DNA from: Gallaecimonas xiamenensis 3-C-1
GTDB taxonomy: Bacteria; Pseudomonadota; Gammaproteobacteria; Enterobacterales; Gallaecimonadaceae
Direction of reading: 5' to 3'
DNA: 64,000 bases
Assembly: GCF_000299915.1 (NCBI RefSeq)
Contig: NZ_AMRI01000003.1
Coordinates: 1-64,000 of the forward strand
The notes under the pieces were generated by a model. It was not told the origin of the DNA. It saw only the letters and a list, made by a program, of their open reading frames with translations, and did not search any database. Position numbers and translations under genes: made by a program. Positions 40,660 through 50,253 of the stretch are shown one piece after another (the first letter of the stretch is position 1; each line of letters begins with the position of its first letter).

Positions 40660-41727
40660 ATGCGCATTCTGTACGGTGTGCAGGGGACGGGTAATGGTCA
40701 TATCACCCGCGCCAGGGTGATGGCAGCAGAACTGGCCAAAAGAGACGTCCAGGTAGACTTCCTCTTCTCCGGCCGGGATGCCGGCGACTACTTCGACATG
40801 GAGCCCTTCGGGCAATACCAGAGCCGCCGGGGCCTGACCTTCGTCACCGAACGCGGCAGCGTCAGCCTTGGCAAAACCTTGCGCCAAAGCCGCCTTGGGG
40901 AACTGTGGCAAGACATCAAGGGGTTGCCGGTCAAGGACTATGACCTGGTGATCAACGACTTCGAGCCCATCAGCGCCTGGGCCGCCAAGCTGGCCAAGGT
41001 ACCCAGTGTCGGTGTCAGCCACCAGGCGTCTTTCCTGCAGCCGGTGCCCAAGGAAGGGGATAACTGGACCTCAAGGTTGCTGATCCGCCACTTCGCCCCG
41101 GTCAATGTGGAGCTGGGGGTGCATTGGTACCACTTCGGCCACCAGTTGCTGCCCCCCATCATTGAAAAACCCAGTGCCGGGGACAAACCGGTGCGCCACA
41201 ACAAGGTGTTGGTGTACCTGCCCTTTGAGTCGGTAGAAGAAGTGCTGGCCCTGCTTGAGCCCTTTCCGGACGTGGAGTTCTATTGCTACCACCCCAAGGC
41301 CAAACTGGAAGAGCGCGGCCATATCCACCTGCGCCCGCCATCCAGGGCCGGCTTTCACGCCGATCTGGCGGATGCGGTGGGGGTGATCGCCAACGGCGGT
41401 TTTGAGCTGCCCTCTGAGGCGCTGCGCATGGGCAAGAAACTGCTGCTCAAACCCCTGCACGGCCAGTTCGAACAGCTGTCCAACGTGCTGACCTTGCGCC
41501 AGCTTGGGCTGGCGTCGGTGATGTATGAGCTGTCGGCGGTAGAACTGGATGCCTGGCTGGACCTGCCGCCGGCCCAGCCGGTGTCCTATCCGGACGTGGC
41601 AGCCAGCCTGGTGGACTGGCTGTTGGCCGGTAACTGGGACAACTGCGAGCAGCTGTGCCAGAGCCTGTGGCGGCAGGTGGCCTATCCCTCTTACTGCAAG
41701 TTGTCGTCCGGGGCGGCCAACAGCTGA
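40660..41727 (+). CDS. Glycosyltransferase of the MJ1255/VC2487 family
   Basis: 355 residues. MRILYGVQGTGNGHITRARV is the family start (GxGxGH-x-x-R, as in UDP-sugar transferases of the MurG/GT28 type), with INDFEPISAWAAKL, SVGVSHQASF, and the acceptor/donor region VIANGGFELPSEALRMGKKL ending LLLKPLHGQFEQLSNV. It probably transfers a sugar from a nucleotide donor to a lipid; the substrate is not known. The last 37 bases overlap the end of the convergent hdfR gene. Confidence 0.88.
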   Translation: MRILYGVQGTGNGHITRARVMAAELAKRDVQVDFLFSGRDAGDYFDMEPFGQYQSRRGLTFVTERGSVSLGKTLRQSRLGELWQDIKGLPVKDYDLVINDFEPISAWAAKLAKVPSVGVSHQASFLQPVPKEGDNWTSRLLIRHFAPVNVELGVHWYHFGHQLLPPIIEKPSAGDKPVRHNKVLVYLPFESVEEVLALLEPFPDVEFYCYHPKAKLEERGHIHLRPPSRAGFHADLADAVGVIANGGFELPSEALRMGKKLLLKPLHGQFEQLSNVLTLRQLGLASVMYELSAVELDAWLDLPPAQPVSYPDVAASLVDWLLAGNWDNCEQLCQSLWRQVAYPSYCKLSSGAANS

Positions 41728-42548
41728 CAGAGATGCTCTATAAGGCCGACCCGCTCGGCCTCCTTGAGGTAGGCGCCGTACAGCTCCCTTGGGATTTCCG
41801 GTGCGTCGCTGACCCGGTGCAGCAGGCCTTGGTCCAGGGCGTCCAGGGTCAGGCCCAGGGGCAGGTAGGCACTGCCGCCGTGGTCGAGGATAAAGTCCAG
41901 GGCAATGCGGGCGATGCCGGTGTGCAGCACCGGCGGCGCCTGCTCCTTTAACAGCTTGGCATGCTGGATGCTGAACTGGGTGCCCCAGTCCACCTTGGCA
42001 TAGGGGCCGTTCAGAGCCTGGGCCAGGCTAAGCCCGGCCTTGCTGGACACCAGTTGCAGCCGCAAGCGGCCCAGTTCCTGTACCTCCAGCTCTTCCACCT
42101 TGGGCGGGTCGAACAGCAGGGCCAGGTCCAGGCGCCGCTCCAGAAGCGAGCGCACCAGCAGGTCGGCCGGGGCCGTGTCGGCCCGCAGTGCCACCTGGCC
42201 CAGGCTGCGGTAGATCAGCGGCAGCCGTCGCTGCAGGAAAGGGTCCCAGATGTTGGCGCTGGCCGACAGGGCCAACTGCACCGACTGGTGGCTGGCCAGG
42301 GCGATGTCCTGTTTGGCCCTTTGCCAGGACAGCAGCATGGCTTCGGCGTGGGGCAGCAGCCGCTCCCCGGCGCCGGTCAGCTGGATATTGTTGCGATGGC
42401 GGGTAAAGAGGGAGACCCCGAGCTGGCTCTCCAACTGGCGAATGCGAAAGCTCACCGCCGACTGGGTCAGGTACAGGTTTTCCGCTGCTTTGCCGAAATG
42501 GCGGCAGCGGTGCACCTCGAGAAAGGTTTTCAGGAGTTCCGTATCCAA
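41691..42548 (-). CDS. hdfR: LysR-type regulator HdfR
   Basis: 285 residues from a TTG at 42548. MDTELLKTFLEVHRCRHFGK, then AAENLYLTQSAVSFRIRQLE and QLGVSLFTRHRNNIQLT match HdfR (known in E. coli to repress flhDC and to act with MaoP). Divergent from maoP as in E. coli, which supports the name. The long overlap of its 3' end with the upstream-coming glycosyltransferase gene is unusual. No terminator is visible between them. Confidence 0.92.
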   Translation of the reverse strand: MDTELLKTFLEVHRCRHFGKAAENLYLTQSAVSFRIRQLESQLGVSLFTRHRNNIQLTGAGERLLPHAEAMLLSWQRAKQDIALASHQSVQLALSASANIWDPFLQRRLPLIYRSLGQVALRADTAPADLLVRSLLERRLDLALLFDPPKVEELEVQELGRLRLQLVSSKAGLSLAQALNGPYAKVDWGTQFSIQHAKLLKEQAPPVLHTGIARIALDFILDHGGSAYLPLGLTLDALDQGLLHRVSDAPEIPRELYGAYLKEAERVGLIEHLCQLLAAPDDNLQ

Positions 42549-42679
42549 ATCAGGCTCTCAGTAAGCAACTTTTCTGGTGGCGATAAATATTTTTCATTTT
42601 ACCCCTATTGACGGGTTATCCATACTCCGCCGCGTGTGCCGGCCTGGCCGATACATCACGAACCATGGGGACAGGTGTA

Positions 42680-43021
42680 ATGAACAGCTTTATGTCTGGC
42701 AAGAAATTTTTTGATGACCTGAACTACCCGCGCGGCTTCCAGCGCAGCGGCGACTTTACCATCACCGAAGCCAATGTTCTCACCGACAAAGGCATGGGCA
42801 TGCACTTGCTGGCCAGCGGCCAACGTGAACCCATGACCAGCGACGAGCAACGCTTCGTCAGCGTCTGCCGTGGCGAAGTGCCCGCATCCAGCGTAGAAGA
42901 GAAAGTCTGGATGAAGTACCTTAACCGTATCACCCAGCGTCGCCATATCTACACCATCTGCGACGCGCCGGCGCGCAACGGTACCCCTGACTTCGACACG
43001 AGCGACAGCTCTGACGAATAA
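42680..43021 (+). CDS. maoP: Macrodomain Ori organisation protein MaoP (DUF413)
   Basis: 113 residues. KKFFDDLNYPRGFQRSGDFT, ITEANVLTDKG, REPMTSDEQRFVSVCRGE and VWMKYLNRI match the DUF413/MaoP family (YifE). In E. coli MaoP with the maoS site shapes the Ori macrodomain. A second ATG five codons in is possible. The acidic C-terminus (DFDTSDSSDE) is also seen in E. coli. Its promoter region is shared with hdfR; I cannot find a firm maoS match. Confidence 0.93.
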   Translation: MNSFMSGKKFFDDLNYPRGFQRSGDFTITEANVLTDKGMGMHLLASGQREPMTSDEQRFVSVCRGEVPASSVEEKVWMKYLNRITQRRHIYTICDAPARNGTPDFDTSDSSDE

Positions 43022-43024
43022 GGC

Positions 43025-43048
43025 AAAAGGCGCTTCGGCGCCTTTTTT
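43025..43048 (+). terminator. maoP terminator
   Basis: AAAAGGCGC, TTCG tetraloop, GCGCCTTTT, T-tract. Confidence 0.85.
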
Positions 43049-43071
43049 GTTGTGCCCAAGGGAGTCAGTTG

Positions 43072-43347
43072 ATGAACGGTGCCACCAGCCAGGGGGTCGT
43101 GCTGGCCTTGCTCGAAGAGCTTAATGACCGCCACATTCCCCGCCTGCTCAAGCTCAAGGACAAAGTCGAGGCCGGCGAATGCCTGGACGATTTCGACCTG
43201 CGCTTTCTCAAAGATGCCATCGAAACGGCAGAAGAGGCCAAGGCCCTGGTGCATCAACATCCGGAACTGAATGACCTGGCCGGGCAATTATTCCATCTTT
43301 ACAACCACATCACCGACCAAGCTCTCAAAAACGAGCGAGCCGATTAA
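43072..43347 (+). CDS. Small helical protein of unknown function
   Basis: 91 residues, ATG at 43072 with GGGAG 7 bases upstream. Predicted all-helical, acidic: LALLEELNDRHIPRLLKLKD, FDLRFLKDAIETAEEAKALV, LFHLYNHITDQAL. No family is recognised. It stands between maoP and the chemoreceptor gene; the latter has its own sigma28-type promoter overlapping the 3' flank of this gene. Confidence 0.65.
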   Translation: MNGATSQGVVLALLEELNDRHIPRLLKLKDKVEAGECLDDFDLRFLKDAIETAEEAKALVHQHPELNDLAGQLFHLYNHITDQALKNERAD

Positions 43348-43378
43348 CAAATTTACCCACGGTAATAAAAGTTTCACC

Positions 43379-43405
43379 TAAACTAGTCGCTCTTTCAGTC
43401 GATAA
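43379..43405 (+). promoter_or_regulatory. Sigma28 (FliA)-type promoter of the chemoreceptor gene
   Basis: TAAA at 43379-43382, exactly 15 bases, GTCGATAA at 43398-43405; the consensus is TAAA-N15-GCCGATAA, so there is one mismatch. It lies 88 bases before the receptor start. Confidence 0.75.
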
Positions 43406-43493
43406 GCGACTACTCACTTAATATCGTGGCCGCTTCGCGGCGCGGTTCCCAGGGAAGGCTCCGTCTACTTTCTTTACCCACAGGCGAGGCTTT

Positions 43494-45332
43494 ATGCTCA
43501 TCCGACACAAACTCTATGGCTTGGCGTTTTTGGCTGTAGCGGCACTCTTGTTGCTGCTTGGCGGTACCTGGTGGTCTTGGCGTAGCCTCGACACCCTGTC
43601 TCAGGCTGCCGGCCTGAACCAGACCCTCAACAACCAGATGCTGCTGATGCGCCGCCACGAGAAGGACTTCTTGATGCGTCTGGACGACAAGTACGCCCAG
43701 GCTTTTGAAAAGGAAGAGCATGGCTTTGAAGCCAGCCTCGACAGCCTCAGCAGGCTGCTGCAGGCCGAAGGGGTGGACGACCGTGAACTGGCCAGCCTCA
43801 AGCGTGACATCAAGGGCTACAGCCAGGTCTTTGGGCAACTGGTGGCCCAGTATCGGGTAGTGGGTTTCGATGCCGAATCCGGCCTTTATGGCAGCCTGCG
43901 TGACGCCGTGCACCAGGCCGAAGCGGAAGTGAAGAAATCCGGCCGCCACGATCAGTTGGCCGCCATACTGCAGCTGCGCCGCGACGAGAAGGACTTCATG
44001 CTGCGTCTGGCCACCAAGTATGTGGACAAGTTCGACAGCGACTTTGGCGCCCTTAACAGCCTGCTGGACGACAAGGACGCCCGCCAGGCCATGGCCCAGT
44101 ACCAGCGCGACTTCAAGGCCCTGGTAGAAGCCCGCAAGGTGATAGGCCTGACCCCGGCTGAGGGCCTGACCGGCCAGCTTCGTGACAAGGTGCAAGCCAC
44201 CGAAGACCTCTTTGACAGCATCAGCGCCACCCTGGCCAGTACCATAGAGCAGGAAAAGTCCCAGACCCTGACCAGCCTGCTGATCTTTGCCCTGGTGATC
44301 GCCGGTTTGCTGATCACCCTGGCCCTGCTGATCGTGCGCCAGCTCAACAGCCAGCTCAGCAACAGCATCAACACCATGCAGCGCATCGCCGCCGACTGTG
44401 ACCTGACCCTGAGCCTGGACCAGAACGGCAACGACGAGTTGACCCAGATGGGCGGCCATTTCAACAACATGATGGACGGGGTGCGGGCCCTGGTGCGCCA
44501 AAGCAAGCAGGCGGTGGACTACCTCAGCCGCGCCACCTCCGAGCTGTCGGCCAATGCCGAAGAGACCTCCACCGGTTCCCGTGACCAGTTGGGCCAGACC
44601 GACCTGGTGGCCACCGCCATCACCGAGATGGGGTCCACCATCGAGGAGATCGCCCGCAATACCGAGATGGCGGCGGTTAAGGCCAAGGAAACCAACGACA
44701 ACGCCCAGCAAGGCTATCGCCAGCTGCAAAGCACCATAGGCCGTATCGAGCAATTGGCCGGCCAGCTGGAAAGCTCGGCCATGGTGGTGGACGAACTGGT
44801 GCAGAGCGCCCACACCATAGGGTCGGTGCTGGATGTTATTCGTGGCATTGCCGAGCAGACCAACCTGCTGGCCCTGAACGCCGCCATCGAAGCGGCCCGT
44901 GCCGGCGACCAGGGCCGTGGTTTTGCGGTAGTGGCCGACGAAGTGCGGACCCTGGCCATGCGTACCCAGACCTCCACCGAAGAGATCGCCGGCATCATCC
45001 AGACCCTGCAGCAAAAGACCCAGTCCATCGTCAGCCTGATGGAAGACTGCCGTGGCGAGGGCCTGGAAAGCGCCGCCGATGCCCAGAAGGCTGGCGCCTT
45101 GCTGAGTGCCATTACCCAGGACGTGGACCGCATCCTGGACATGAACACCCAGATCGCCGCCGCCATCGAAGAACAAAGCCAAGTGGCCAGCGAAGTGAAC
45201 CGCAACGTGGTGGTGATCCGCGACGTGGCCGAGCAGACCGCTGCCGCTTCCCATGGCAATGCCGAAACTTCGGCCCATGTAGCAGAGCAGGCCGAAGAAC
45301 TGGCGGCGGTGATCAGCCGCTTCAAGGTCTAA
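43494..45332 (+). CDS. Methyl-accepting chemotaxis protein with HBM sensor domain
   Basis: 612 residues. Membrane segments at about 7-27 and 261-283 enclose a periplasmic helical bimodular (HBM) domain, marked by the paired [15 protein letters not shown] and [15 protein letters not shown] motifs, one per module. A HAMP domain follows, then the signalling hairpin with its tip [20 protein letters not shown] and [15 protein letters not shown] (about 452-485). HBM receptors of the McpS type bind organic acids such as TCA intermediates. No CheR-binding pentapeptide at the C-terminus (ends SRFKV). A sigma28-type promoter and own terminator make it a separate chemotaxis unit. Confidence 0.95.
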   Translation: MLIRHKLYGLAFLAVAALLLLLGGTWWSWRSLDTLSQAAGLNQTLNNQMLLMRRHEKDFLMRLDDKYAQAFEKEEHGFEASLDSLSRLLQAEGVDDRELASLKRDIKGYSQVFGQLVAQYRVVGFDAESGLYGSLRDAVHQAEAEVKKSGRHDQLAAILQLRRDEKDFMLRLATKYVDKFDSDFGALNSLLDDKDARQAMAQYQRDFKALVEARKVIGLTPAEGLTGQLRDKVQATEDLFDSISATLASTIEQEKSQTLTSLLIFALVIAGLLITLALLIVRQLNSQLSNSINTMQRIAADCDLTLSLDQNGNDELTQMGGHFNNMMDGVRALVRQSKQAVDYLSRATSELSANAEETSTGSRDQLGQTDLVATAITEMGSTIEEIARNTEMAAVKAKETNDNAQQGYRQLQSTIGRIEQLAGQLESSAMVVDELVQSAHTIGSVLDVIRGIAEQTNLLALNAAIEAARAGDQGRGFAVVADEVRTLAMRTQTSTEEIAGIIQTLQQKTQSIVSLMEDCRGEGLESAADAQKAGALLSAITQDVDRILDMNTQIAAAIEEQSQVASEVNRNVVVIRDVAEQTAAASHGNAETSAHVAEQAEELAAVISRFKV

Positions 45333-45344
45333 ACGCCGCCCATG

Positions 45345-45373
45345 AAAAAGGCCACCTGTCGGTGGCCTTTTTT
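45345..45373. terminator. Terminator of the chemoreceptor gene (also facing hslU)
   Basis: AAAAAGGCCACC, TGTC loop, GGTGGCCTTTTTT. Confidence 0.85.
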
Positions 45374-45384
45374 GTGCGCCGCGC

Positions 45385-46716
45385 TTAGAGGATAAAGCGG
45401 GACAGGTCTTCGTCTTCCACCAGTTTGCCCAGGTGTGACTGCACATAGGCGGCGTCTATGGTGAGGGTTTCCCCGTCGTGGTCGGCGGCGGCGAAGCTAA
45501 TATCTTCCATCATCCGTTCCATGACGGTGTGCAGGCGCCGCGCCCCGATGTTCTCGGTACGCTCGTTCACCTGCCAGGCCGCCTCGGCCAGCTTGTGGAT
45601 GCCGTCTTCGGTGAACTCCACCTTGACCCCTTCGGTGGCCATCAGCGCCTTGTACTGCTCGGTAAGGCTGGCCTTGGGTTCGGTGAGGATACGCACGAAG
45701 TCTTCGGCGGTCAGGGCGTCCAGCTCCACCCGGATCGGCAGGCGGCCCTGCAGTTCGGGGATAAGGTCGGACGGCTTGGCCATTTGGAAGGCGCCGGAGG
45801 CGATAAAGAGGATATGGTCGGTCTTGACCATGCCGTGCTTGGTGTTGACGGTGCAGCCTTCCACCAGGGGCAGCAGGTCCCGCTGCACCCCTTCGCGGGA
45901 TACGTCGGGGCCTGAGGTGTCGCCGCGCTTACAGATCTTGTCGATCTCGTCCAGGAAGACGATGCCGTTGTTCTCTACCGCTGCCAGGGCCTTTTCCTTT
46001 ACCTCTTCCGGGTTAAGGAGCTTGGCTGCCTCTTCGTCTATGGCCAGTTTCAGGGCGTCTTTGACCTTGAGCTTCTTGCTCTGCTTGGTCTGGCCGCCGA
46101 GGTTCTGGAACATGGACTGGAGCTGGTTGGTCATCTCCTCCATGCCCGGCGGGGCCATGATCTGCATGTCCATCTGCGGGGCGGCGATGTCGATGTCGAT
46201 CTCTTTATCGTCCAGGCTGCCCTCGCGCAGTTTCTTGCGAAACACCTGGCGGGTGTGGTTGTCGCCCTCGGCCTTTTCGGACTCGCCCCACTGGTTGCGG
46301 GGGCGGGGCAGCAGGGCGTCGAGGATGCGTTCCTCGGCCGCTTCTTCGGCGCGGGTACGGACCTTTTTCATCTCCTGCTCGCGGGTCATCTTCATGGCCA
46401 CGTCGGCCAGATCGCGGATGATCTGCTCCACTTCCTTGCCTACATAGCCCACTTCGGTGAACTTGGTGGCTTCCACCTTGATAAAGGGGGCATTGGCAAG
46501 GCGCGCCAGGCGGCGGGCGATCTCGGTCTTACCGACACCGGTGGGGCCAATCATCAGGATGTTCTTGGGGGTCACTTCCTGGCGCAGGGCTTCGTCCAGT
46601 TGCATGCGGCGCCAGCGGTTACGCAGGGCAATGGCCACGGAGCGCTTGGCATTGGCCTGGCCAATGATGTGGCGGTCCAGTTCGTGGACGATTTCGCGGG
46701 GGGTCATGGACGACAT
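45385..46716 (-). CDS. hslU: ATPase subunit of the HslVU protease
   Basis: 443 residues, exactly as E. coli Hsl[21 protein letters not shown] at the N-terminus, Walker [16 protein letters not shown] (about 57), Walker [13 protein letters not shown], sensor region [12 protein letters not shown], and the C-terminal LSRFIL that docks into HslV. It unfolds and feeds substrates to HslV in the cytoplasm. It starts 4 bases after hslV; GGAG precedes the ATG. Transcribed from the heat-shock-type promoter upstream of hslV. Confidence 0.98.
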   Translation of the reverse strand: MSSMTPREIVHELDRHIIGQANAKRSVAIALRNRWRRMQLDEALRQEVTPKNILMIGPTGVGKTEIARRLARLANAPFIKVEATKFTEVGYVGKEVEQIIRDLADVAMKMTREQEMKKVRTRAEEAAEERILDALLPRPRNQWGESEKAEGDNHTRQVFRKKLREGSLDDKEIDIDIAAPQMDMQIMAPPGMEEMTNQLQSMFQNLGGQTKQSKKLKVKDALKLAIDEEAAKLLNPEEVKEKALAAVENNGIVFLDEIDKICKRGDTSGPDVSREGVQRDLLPLVEGCTVNTKHGMVKTDHILFIASGAFQMAKPSDLIPELQGRLPIRVELDALTAEDFVRILTEPKASLTEQYKALMATEGVKVEFTEDGIHKLAEAAWQVNERTENIGARRLHTVMERMMEDISFAAADHDGETLTIDAAYVQSHLGKLVEDEDLSRFIL

Positions 46717-46719
46717 GCT

Positions 46720-47241
46720 TTACTCCAGGACTTCGATGGTTTGGTTGGTGTTGGTGAAGACGCAGATCTCACCGGCTATGGTCAGGCTCTTCTCGACGAT
46801 GTCCTTGGCGGCCAGCTCGGTGTTGTTGAGCAGGGCCTTGGCGGCGGCCTGGGCATAGTTGCCGCCGGAACCGATGGCGATGATGTCCTGTTCGGGCTGC
46901 ACCACGTCACCGTTACCGGTAATGATGAAGGACCTTTCCTTGTCGGCTACCGCCAACATGGCTTCCAGGCGGCGCAGGGCGCGGTCGGTGCGCCACTCCT
47001 TGGCCAGGGCCACGGCGGCCCGCTCCAGGTTGCCCTGGTGGGATTGCAGCTTGGACTCGAAACGTTCCAGCAGGGTGAAGGCGTCGGCGGTACCGCCGGC
47101 GAAACCGGCCAGTACCTGGCCGTTGTATAGACGATGCACTTTGCGGGCGTTGCCCTTCATGACCGTATTGCCAAGGGAAACCTGGCCGTCGCCACCGAGG
47201 GCGACTTGGCCATTACGGCGGACGGAAACGATAGTGGTCAT
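46720..47241 (-). CDS. hslV: Peptidase subunit of the HslVU protease
   Basis: 173 residues. The protein begins [20 protein letters not shown]; after Met removal Thr2 is the N-terminal nucleophile of this proteasome-like subunit. [20 protein letters not shown] and the [15 protein letters not shown] segment are family-specific. GGAG lies 6 bases before the ATG at 47241; the open frame extends 11 codons upstream without likeness. A sigma32-type promoter lies about 50-75 bases upstream. Confidence 0.98.
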   Translation of the reverse strand: MTTIVSVRRNGQVALGGDGQVSLGNTVMKGNARKVHRLYNGQVLAGFAGGTADAFTLLERFESKLQSHQGNLERAAVALAKEWRTDRALRRLEAMLAVADKERSFIITGNGDVVQPEQDIIAIGSGGNYAQAAAKALLNNTELAAKDIVEKSLTIAGEICVFTNTNQTIEVLE

Positions 47242-47289
47242 GGGATCTCCTGAGACAAGGGCGCACTGCGCCACTGGGCTTGTCCTAGC

Positions 47290-47318
47290 AATTGGGGGCA
47301 GCGGCGCCCTTTTTCAAG
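47290..47318 (-). promoter_or_regulatory. Sigma32 heat-shock-type promoter of hslVU, inside a 12-bp hairpin
   Basis: On the minus strand CTTGAAA at 47318-47312, 14 bases, CCCCAATT at 47297-47290 (sigma32 consensus CTTGAAA-N13..15-CCCCATnT). The -35 and spacer coincide with a perfect 12-bp inverted repeat (AGCGGCGCCCTT / AAGGGCGCCGCT, 47300-47327). Transcripts from ftsN would carry this hairpin, but there is no T-tract. Confidence 0.7.
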
Positions 47319-47366
47319 GGCGCCGCTCAGGAGATAGTGCTTTAAGGATTGCCGTTCGGCTGAGGT

Positions 47367-47948
47367 TCAGCGCCAGGGCCAGATGGCGCAGTTGGGGAAA
47401 CCGGCCTTCTCGGCCCTGTGCTGCTCGTTCTGGGCGGCGCGTTTGCCTTCATAGGGGCCCAGTACCACCCTGTACCAGTCGCCGGTCTTGCGCACCTGGG
47501 ACTCGAGGCCGACGAAGGCCAGCTTGGCCTTCTGGGTTTCCGCCTGGTCGTAGTTCCTAAAAGAGCCGCACTGCATCTGGTAGGGGGTGTTGCTCTTGGG
47601 CCTGACCGGCACCTCCACCTCAACCTCTTTGTTCTTGAGGGTTTCCACGTAGCGCCACTCTTCCTTGGGCTTTTGCGGCAAGGTTTCCTTGGGCTGGCTG
47701 GCCGGAGCCTGGGTGGCCTTGGGTGGTGCCTGGGTCTTGGGCTGCTCCTTGGGCTGGGCCTGGGGCTTTTCCTGCACCTTTGGCGCCGGTTCGTCCGGCC
47801 TGTTGTTGAGCTGTACCAGTACATAGATAAAGGCGAGGGCGAACACCCCGAACACCCCTATGGCGATCCAGGGGGTTTGGCGTGGCGGGGCCTTTTTGCT
47901 GTTGCGGCGCTTGGGCGCCGAGCTTTTTACGTAATCTTTGCGTGCCAT
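47367..47948 (-). CDS. ftsN: Cell division protein FtsN
   Basis: 193 residues, shorter than E. coli FtsN (319) because the linker is short. Cytoplasmic start MARKDYVKSSAPKRRNSKKA (the KDYV element contacts FtsA), membrane segment at about 27-46 (WIAIGVFGVFALAFIYVLVQ), a Lys/Pro/Gln-rich linker, an essential-helix-like stretch WRYVETLKNKEVEVEV, and a C-terminal SPOR domain (YQMQCGSFRNYDQAETQKAK ... WYRVVLGPYEGKRAA) that binds denuded peptidoglycan. It lies between priA and hslVU, the enteric order without cytR. Confidence 0.93.
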   Translation of the reverse strand: MARKDYVKSSAPKRRNSKKAPPRQTPWIAIGVFGVFALAFIYVLVQLNNRPDEPAPKVQEKPQAQPKEQPKTQAPPKATQAPASQPKETLPQKPKEEWRYVETLKNKEVEVEVPVRPKSNTPYQMQCGSFRNYDQAETQKAKLAFVGLESQVRKTGDWYRVVLGPYEGKRAAQNEQHRAEKAGFPNCAIWPWR

Positions 47949-48002
47949 GTGGGGGCAGTGTCTCCGAGGGTCGGCTTATGCTGGCCAAGGGGGCCTTGGA
48001 AA

Positions 48003-50177
48003 TCAAGCGCTGTCTATGGGATCCAGGTCCAGGGTCCAGTTGGCGCGGCGATGGGGTGGCTGGGCTTCCAGCTCGGCCAGCAGCGGCGCCAGCCATTGAC
48101 GCAGGACTTTCTTGTCCTGGTACTGAACCCAGAGTTGAAAACGGTATTTGCCGGCCCTTTTTTCCAGGGGCGCCGGCAGGGGGCCCAGCACCCAGCCCCC
48201 CTGTGGCGCACTTTGCTGAAGGCGCTGGCCTATGGCTTCCAGCAGGCTTTGGGCGTCTTCGGCCTTGAGGGCGTCACTGCGAAACAGCGCCTGGGCGCTG
48301 AAGGGCGGCAGCAGGGTCTGGCGCCGCTCCACCAGGGCCTCTTCGGCAAAGGCGCCGTAGCCGTTGGTGAGCAGCTGGCTGAGCAGGGGATGTTCCGGGT
48401 GGTGGCTTTGCAGCAGCAAACGCCCCGGCTTGTTGGCCCGCCCGGCCCGGCCCGCCACCTGCACCACCAACTGGGCCAGCCGCTCGGCGGCGCGAAAGTC
48501 CGCCGAATAGAGGGCGCCGTCCACGTCCAGCAGCACCACCAGGGTGACGTCGGGAAAGTGGTGGCCCTTGGCCAGCATCTGGGTACCGATAAGGAGCTGG
48601 TACTGGCCCTGGCGGATGCCGTCCAGGGCCGACTCCAGGCTGCCCTTGCGGCGGGTGGCGTCGCGGTCGATGCGCACTGCTTTGTAGTCGGGGAACAGGG
48701 CGGTCAGCTCCACTTCCAGCTGCTCGGTGCCAAGGCCCACTCCCACCAGTTGGGTCGAGCCGCAGCTGTGGCACTGGTGGGGCAGGGGCCGGTCCGAGCC
48801 GCAGTGGTGGCAGATCAGCCGCTGCCGGCCCCGATGCACCGTCGGGTAGGCGGTGCAGCGTTGGCAGTCGGCTATCCAACCGCATTCGTGGCAGAGCAGG
48901 GTGGGGGCAAAGCCCCGGCGGTTCAAGAACACCAGCACCTGCTCGCCCCGGCCCAGGTGGGCCTTGATGGCGGCCAGCACTGGCGGCGACAGGCCGGCGG
49001 TCAGGGGCTGGTGCTTGATGTCGATAAGGTCGAAGCGCACCTGGCTGGCACCCCCGGCCCGCTGGTTGAGGGTCAGCTTCTGGTACTTGCCAGCCTGGGC
49101 ATTGGCCAGGCTTTCCAGGGCCGGGGTGGCCGAGCCCAGCACCAGGGGCACCTGTTCGAGCTGGGCCCGCACCACCGCCAGGTCCCGGCCGTGGTAGCGA
49201 AAGCCTTCCTGCTGCTTGAAGGAGGCGTCGTGCTCTTCATCGACGATAATCAGGCCAGGGCGGGCCAGGGGGGTGAACACGGCGCTGCGGGTTCCGATGA
49301 CGATGCCCAGCTCCCCGTCCCTGGCCTGGCGCCATACCGACAGCCTTTCCTTGTCGGTCAGCCCCGAGTGCAGCAGGGCCATGGGCACTTCGAAACGCTT
49401 TTGAAAGCGGCGCAGGGTCTGGGGAGTGAGGCTGATCTCCGGTACCAGTACCAGCACCTGTTTACCGGCCTTGAGGGTTTCGCTCATGGCCGACAGGTAA
49501 ACCTCGGTCTTGCCCGAGCCGGTCACCCCTTCCAATAAAAAGGGGGCAAAACCCTTGGCACTGTTGATGGCGGTAATGGCCACCGCCTGCTCGCTGTTGG
49601 GCCTGGGGCCGGGGTTGACCACCAGGGGCGACGTCCAGAACGGCTGGCCCTGCTGGCGCCTGTGGCTGAGGGTAACCAGGCCCTTGTCGGCCAGGGTGCG
49701 CAGGGTGGCCCGATCAAAGCTCTGCTCGGCCAGGTCGAAGTCGGACAGTTCACCGGCCTGGAGCCGGGCCAGGGCGGCCAGCTGTTTGCTGGCGTTTTTG
49801 GGGACGGCGGCCTTGGCGGCGTCGGCGCTGAGCTGCCAGATGCCTTCTTCGCCGCTGGCCGGGGCCCCCTGGCGCAGCAGTACCGGCAGGGCTTGCTGCC
49901 AGGCGTCACCGGCGCTGTGCAGGTAATAATCGGCGGCCCAGCGCACCAGCTTGCCAAGGGCGGCAGGCAGCACCGGCGCGGCGTCCAGTACCTCGTCTAT
50001 GGCCTTGAGCTTGTCCGCTTCCACCTGGGGGGCAACATCCAGCGCCGCCACCAGGCCGATGCGACTACCTTTACCAAAGGGTACCCGGACCCTGGCCCCT
50101 TCCTGGACCTGGCAATCGGCAGGCAGCAGATAGTCGAATCCGCGCCGCATGGGAGTGGGCAGCAGGACACGAATCAC
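48003..50177 (-). CDS. priA: Primosomal replication-restart helicase PriA
   Basis: 724 residues from the GTG at 50177 (VIRVLLPTPMRRGFDYLLPA), which matches the PriA N-terminus and length (E. coli 732); an in-frame TTG 13 codons earlier is less likely. DNA-binding N-domain, Walker A GVTGSGKTEVYLSAM (about 218), DEEH box VDEEHDASFKQQEGFRYHGR (about 310), eight zinc-binding cysteines around CHECGWIADCQRC and CHHCGSDRPLPHQCHSCGS, and QVAGRAGRANKPG as helicase motif VI. It recognises stalled forks and loads DnaB through PriB/DnaT. Divergent from rpmE. Confidence 0.97.
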   Translation of the reverse strand: MIRVLLPTPMRRGFDYLLPADCQVQEGARVRVPFGKGSRIGLVAALDVAPQVEADKLKAIDEVLDAAPVLPAALGKLVRWAADYYLHSAGDAWQQALPVLLRQGAPASGEEGIWQLSADAAKAAVPKNASKQLAALARLQAGELSDFDLAEQSFDRATLRTLADKGLVTLSHRRQQGQPFWTSPLVVNPGPRPNSEQAVAITAINSAKGFAPFLLEGVTGSGKTEVYLSAMSETLKAGKQVLVLVPEISLTPQTLRRFQKRFEVPMALLHSGLTDKERLSVWRQARDGELGIVIGTRSAVFTPLARPGLIIVDEEHDASFKQQEGFRYHGRDLAVVRAQLEQVPLVLGSATPALESLANAQAGKYQKLTLNQRAGGASQVRFDLIDIKHQPLTAGLSPPVLAAIKAHLGRGEQVLVFLNRRGFAPTLLCHECGWIADCQRCTAYPTVHRGRQRLICHHCGSDRPLPHQCHSCGSTQLVGVGLGTEQLEVELTALFPDYKAVRIDRDATRRKGSLESALDGIRQGQYQLLIGTQMLAKGHHFPDVTLVVLLDVDGALYSADFRAAERLAQLVVQVAGRAGRANKPGRLLLQSHHPEHPLLSQLLTNGYGAFAEEALVERRQTLLPPFSAQALFRSDALKAEDAQSLLEAIGQRLQQSAPQGGWVLGPLPAPLEKRAGKYRFQLWVQYQDKKVLRQWLAPLLAELEAQPPHRRANWTLDLDPIDSA

Positions 50178-50189
50178 GCGGGGCGGGGA

Positions 50190-50219
50190 TTGATTATTGA
50201 GCAAGGGATCCGGTATTAT
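50190..50219 (+). promoter_or_regulatory. Predicted rpmE promoter
   Basis: TTGATT at 50190-50195, 18 bases, TATTAT at 50214-50219, followed by GCGCGCC, a GC-rich discriminator as in ribosomal promoters. Confidence 0.55.
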
Positions 50220-50253
50220 GCGCGCCTTCGAATTCCCGAACGTTAACACAATC

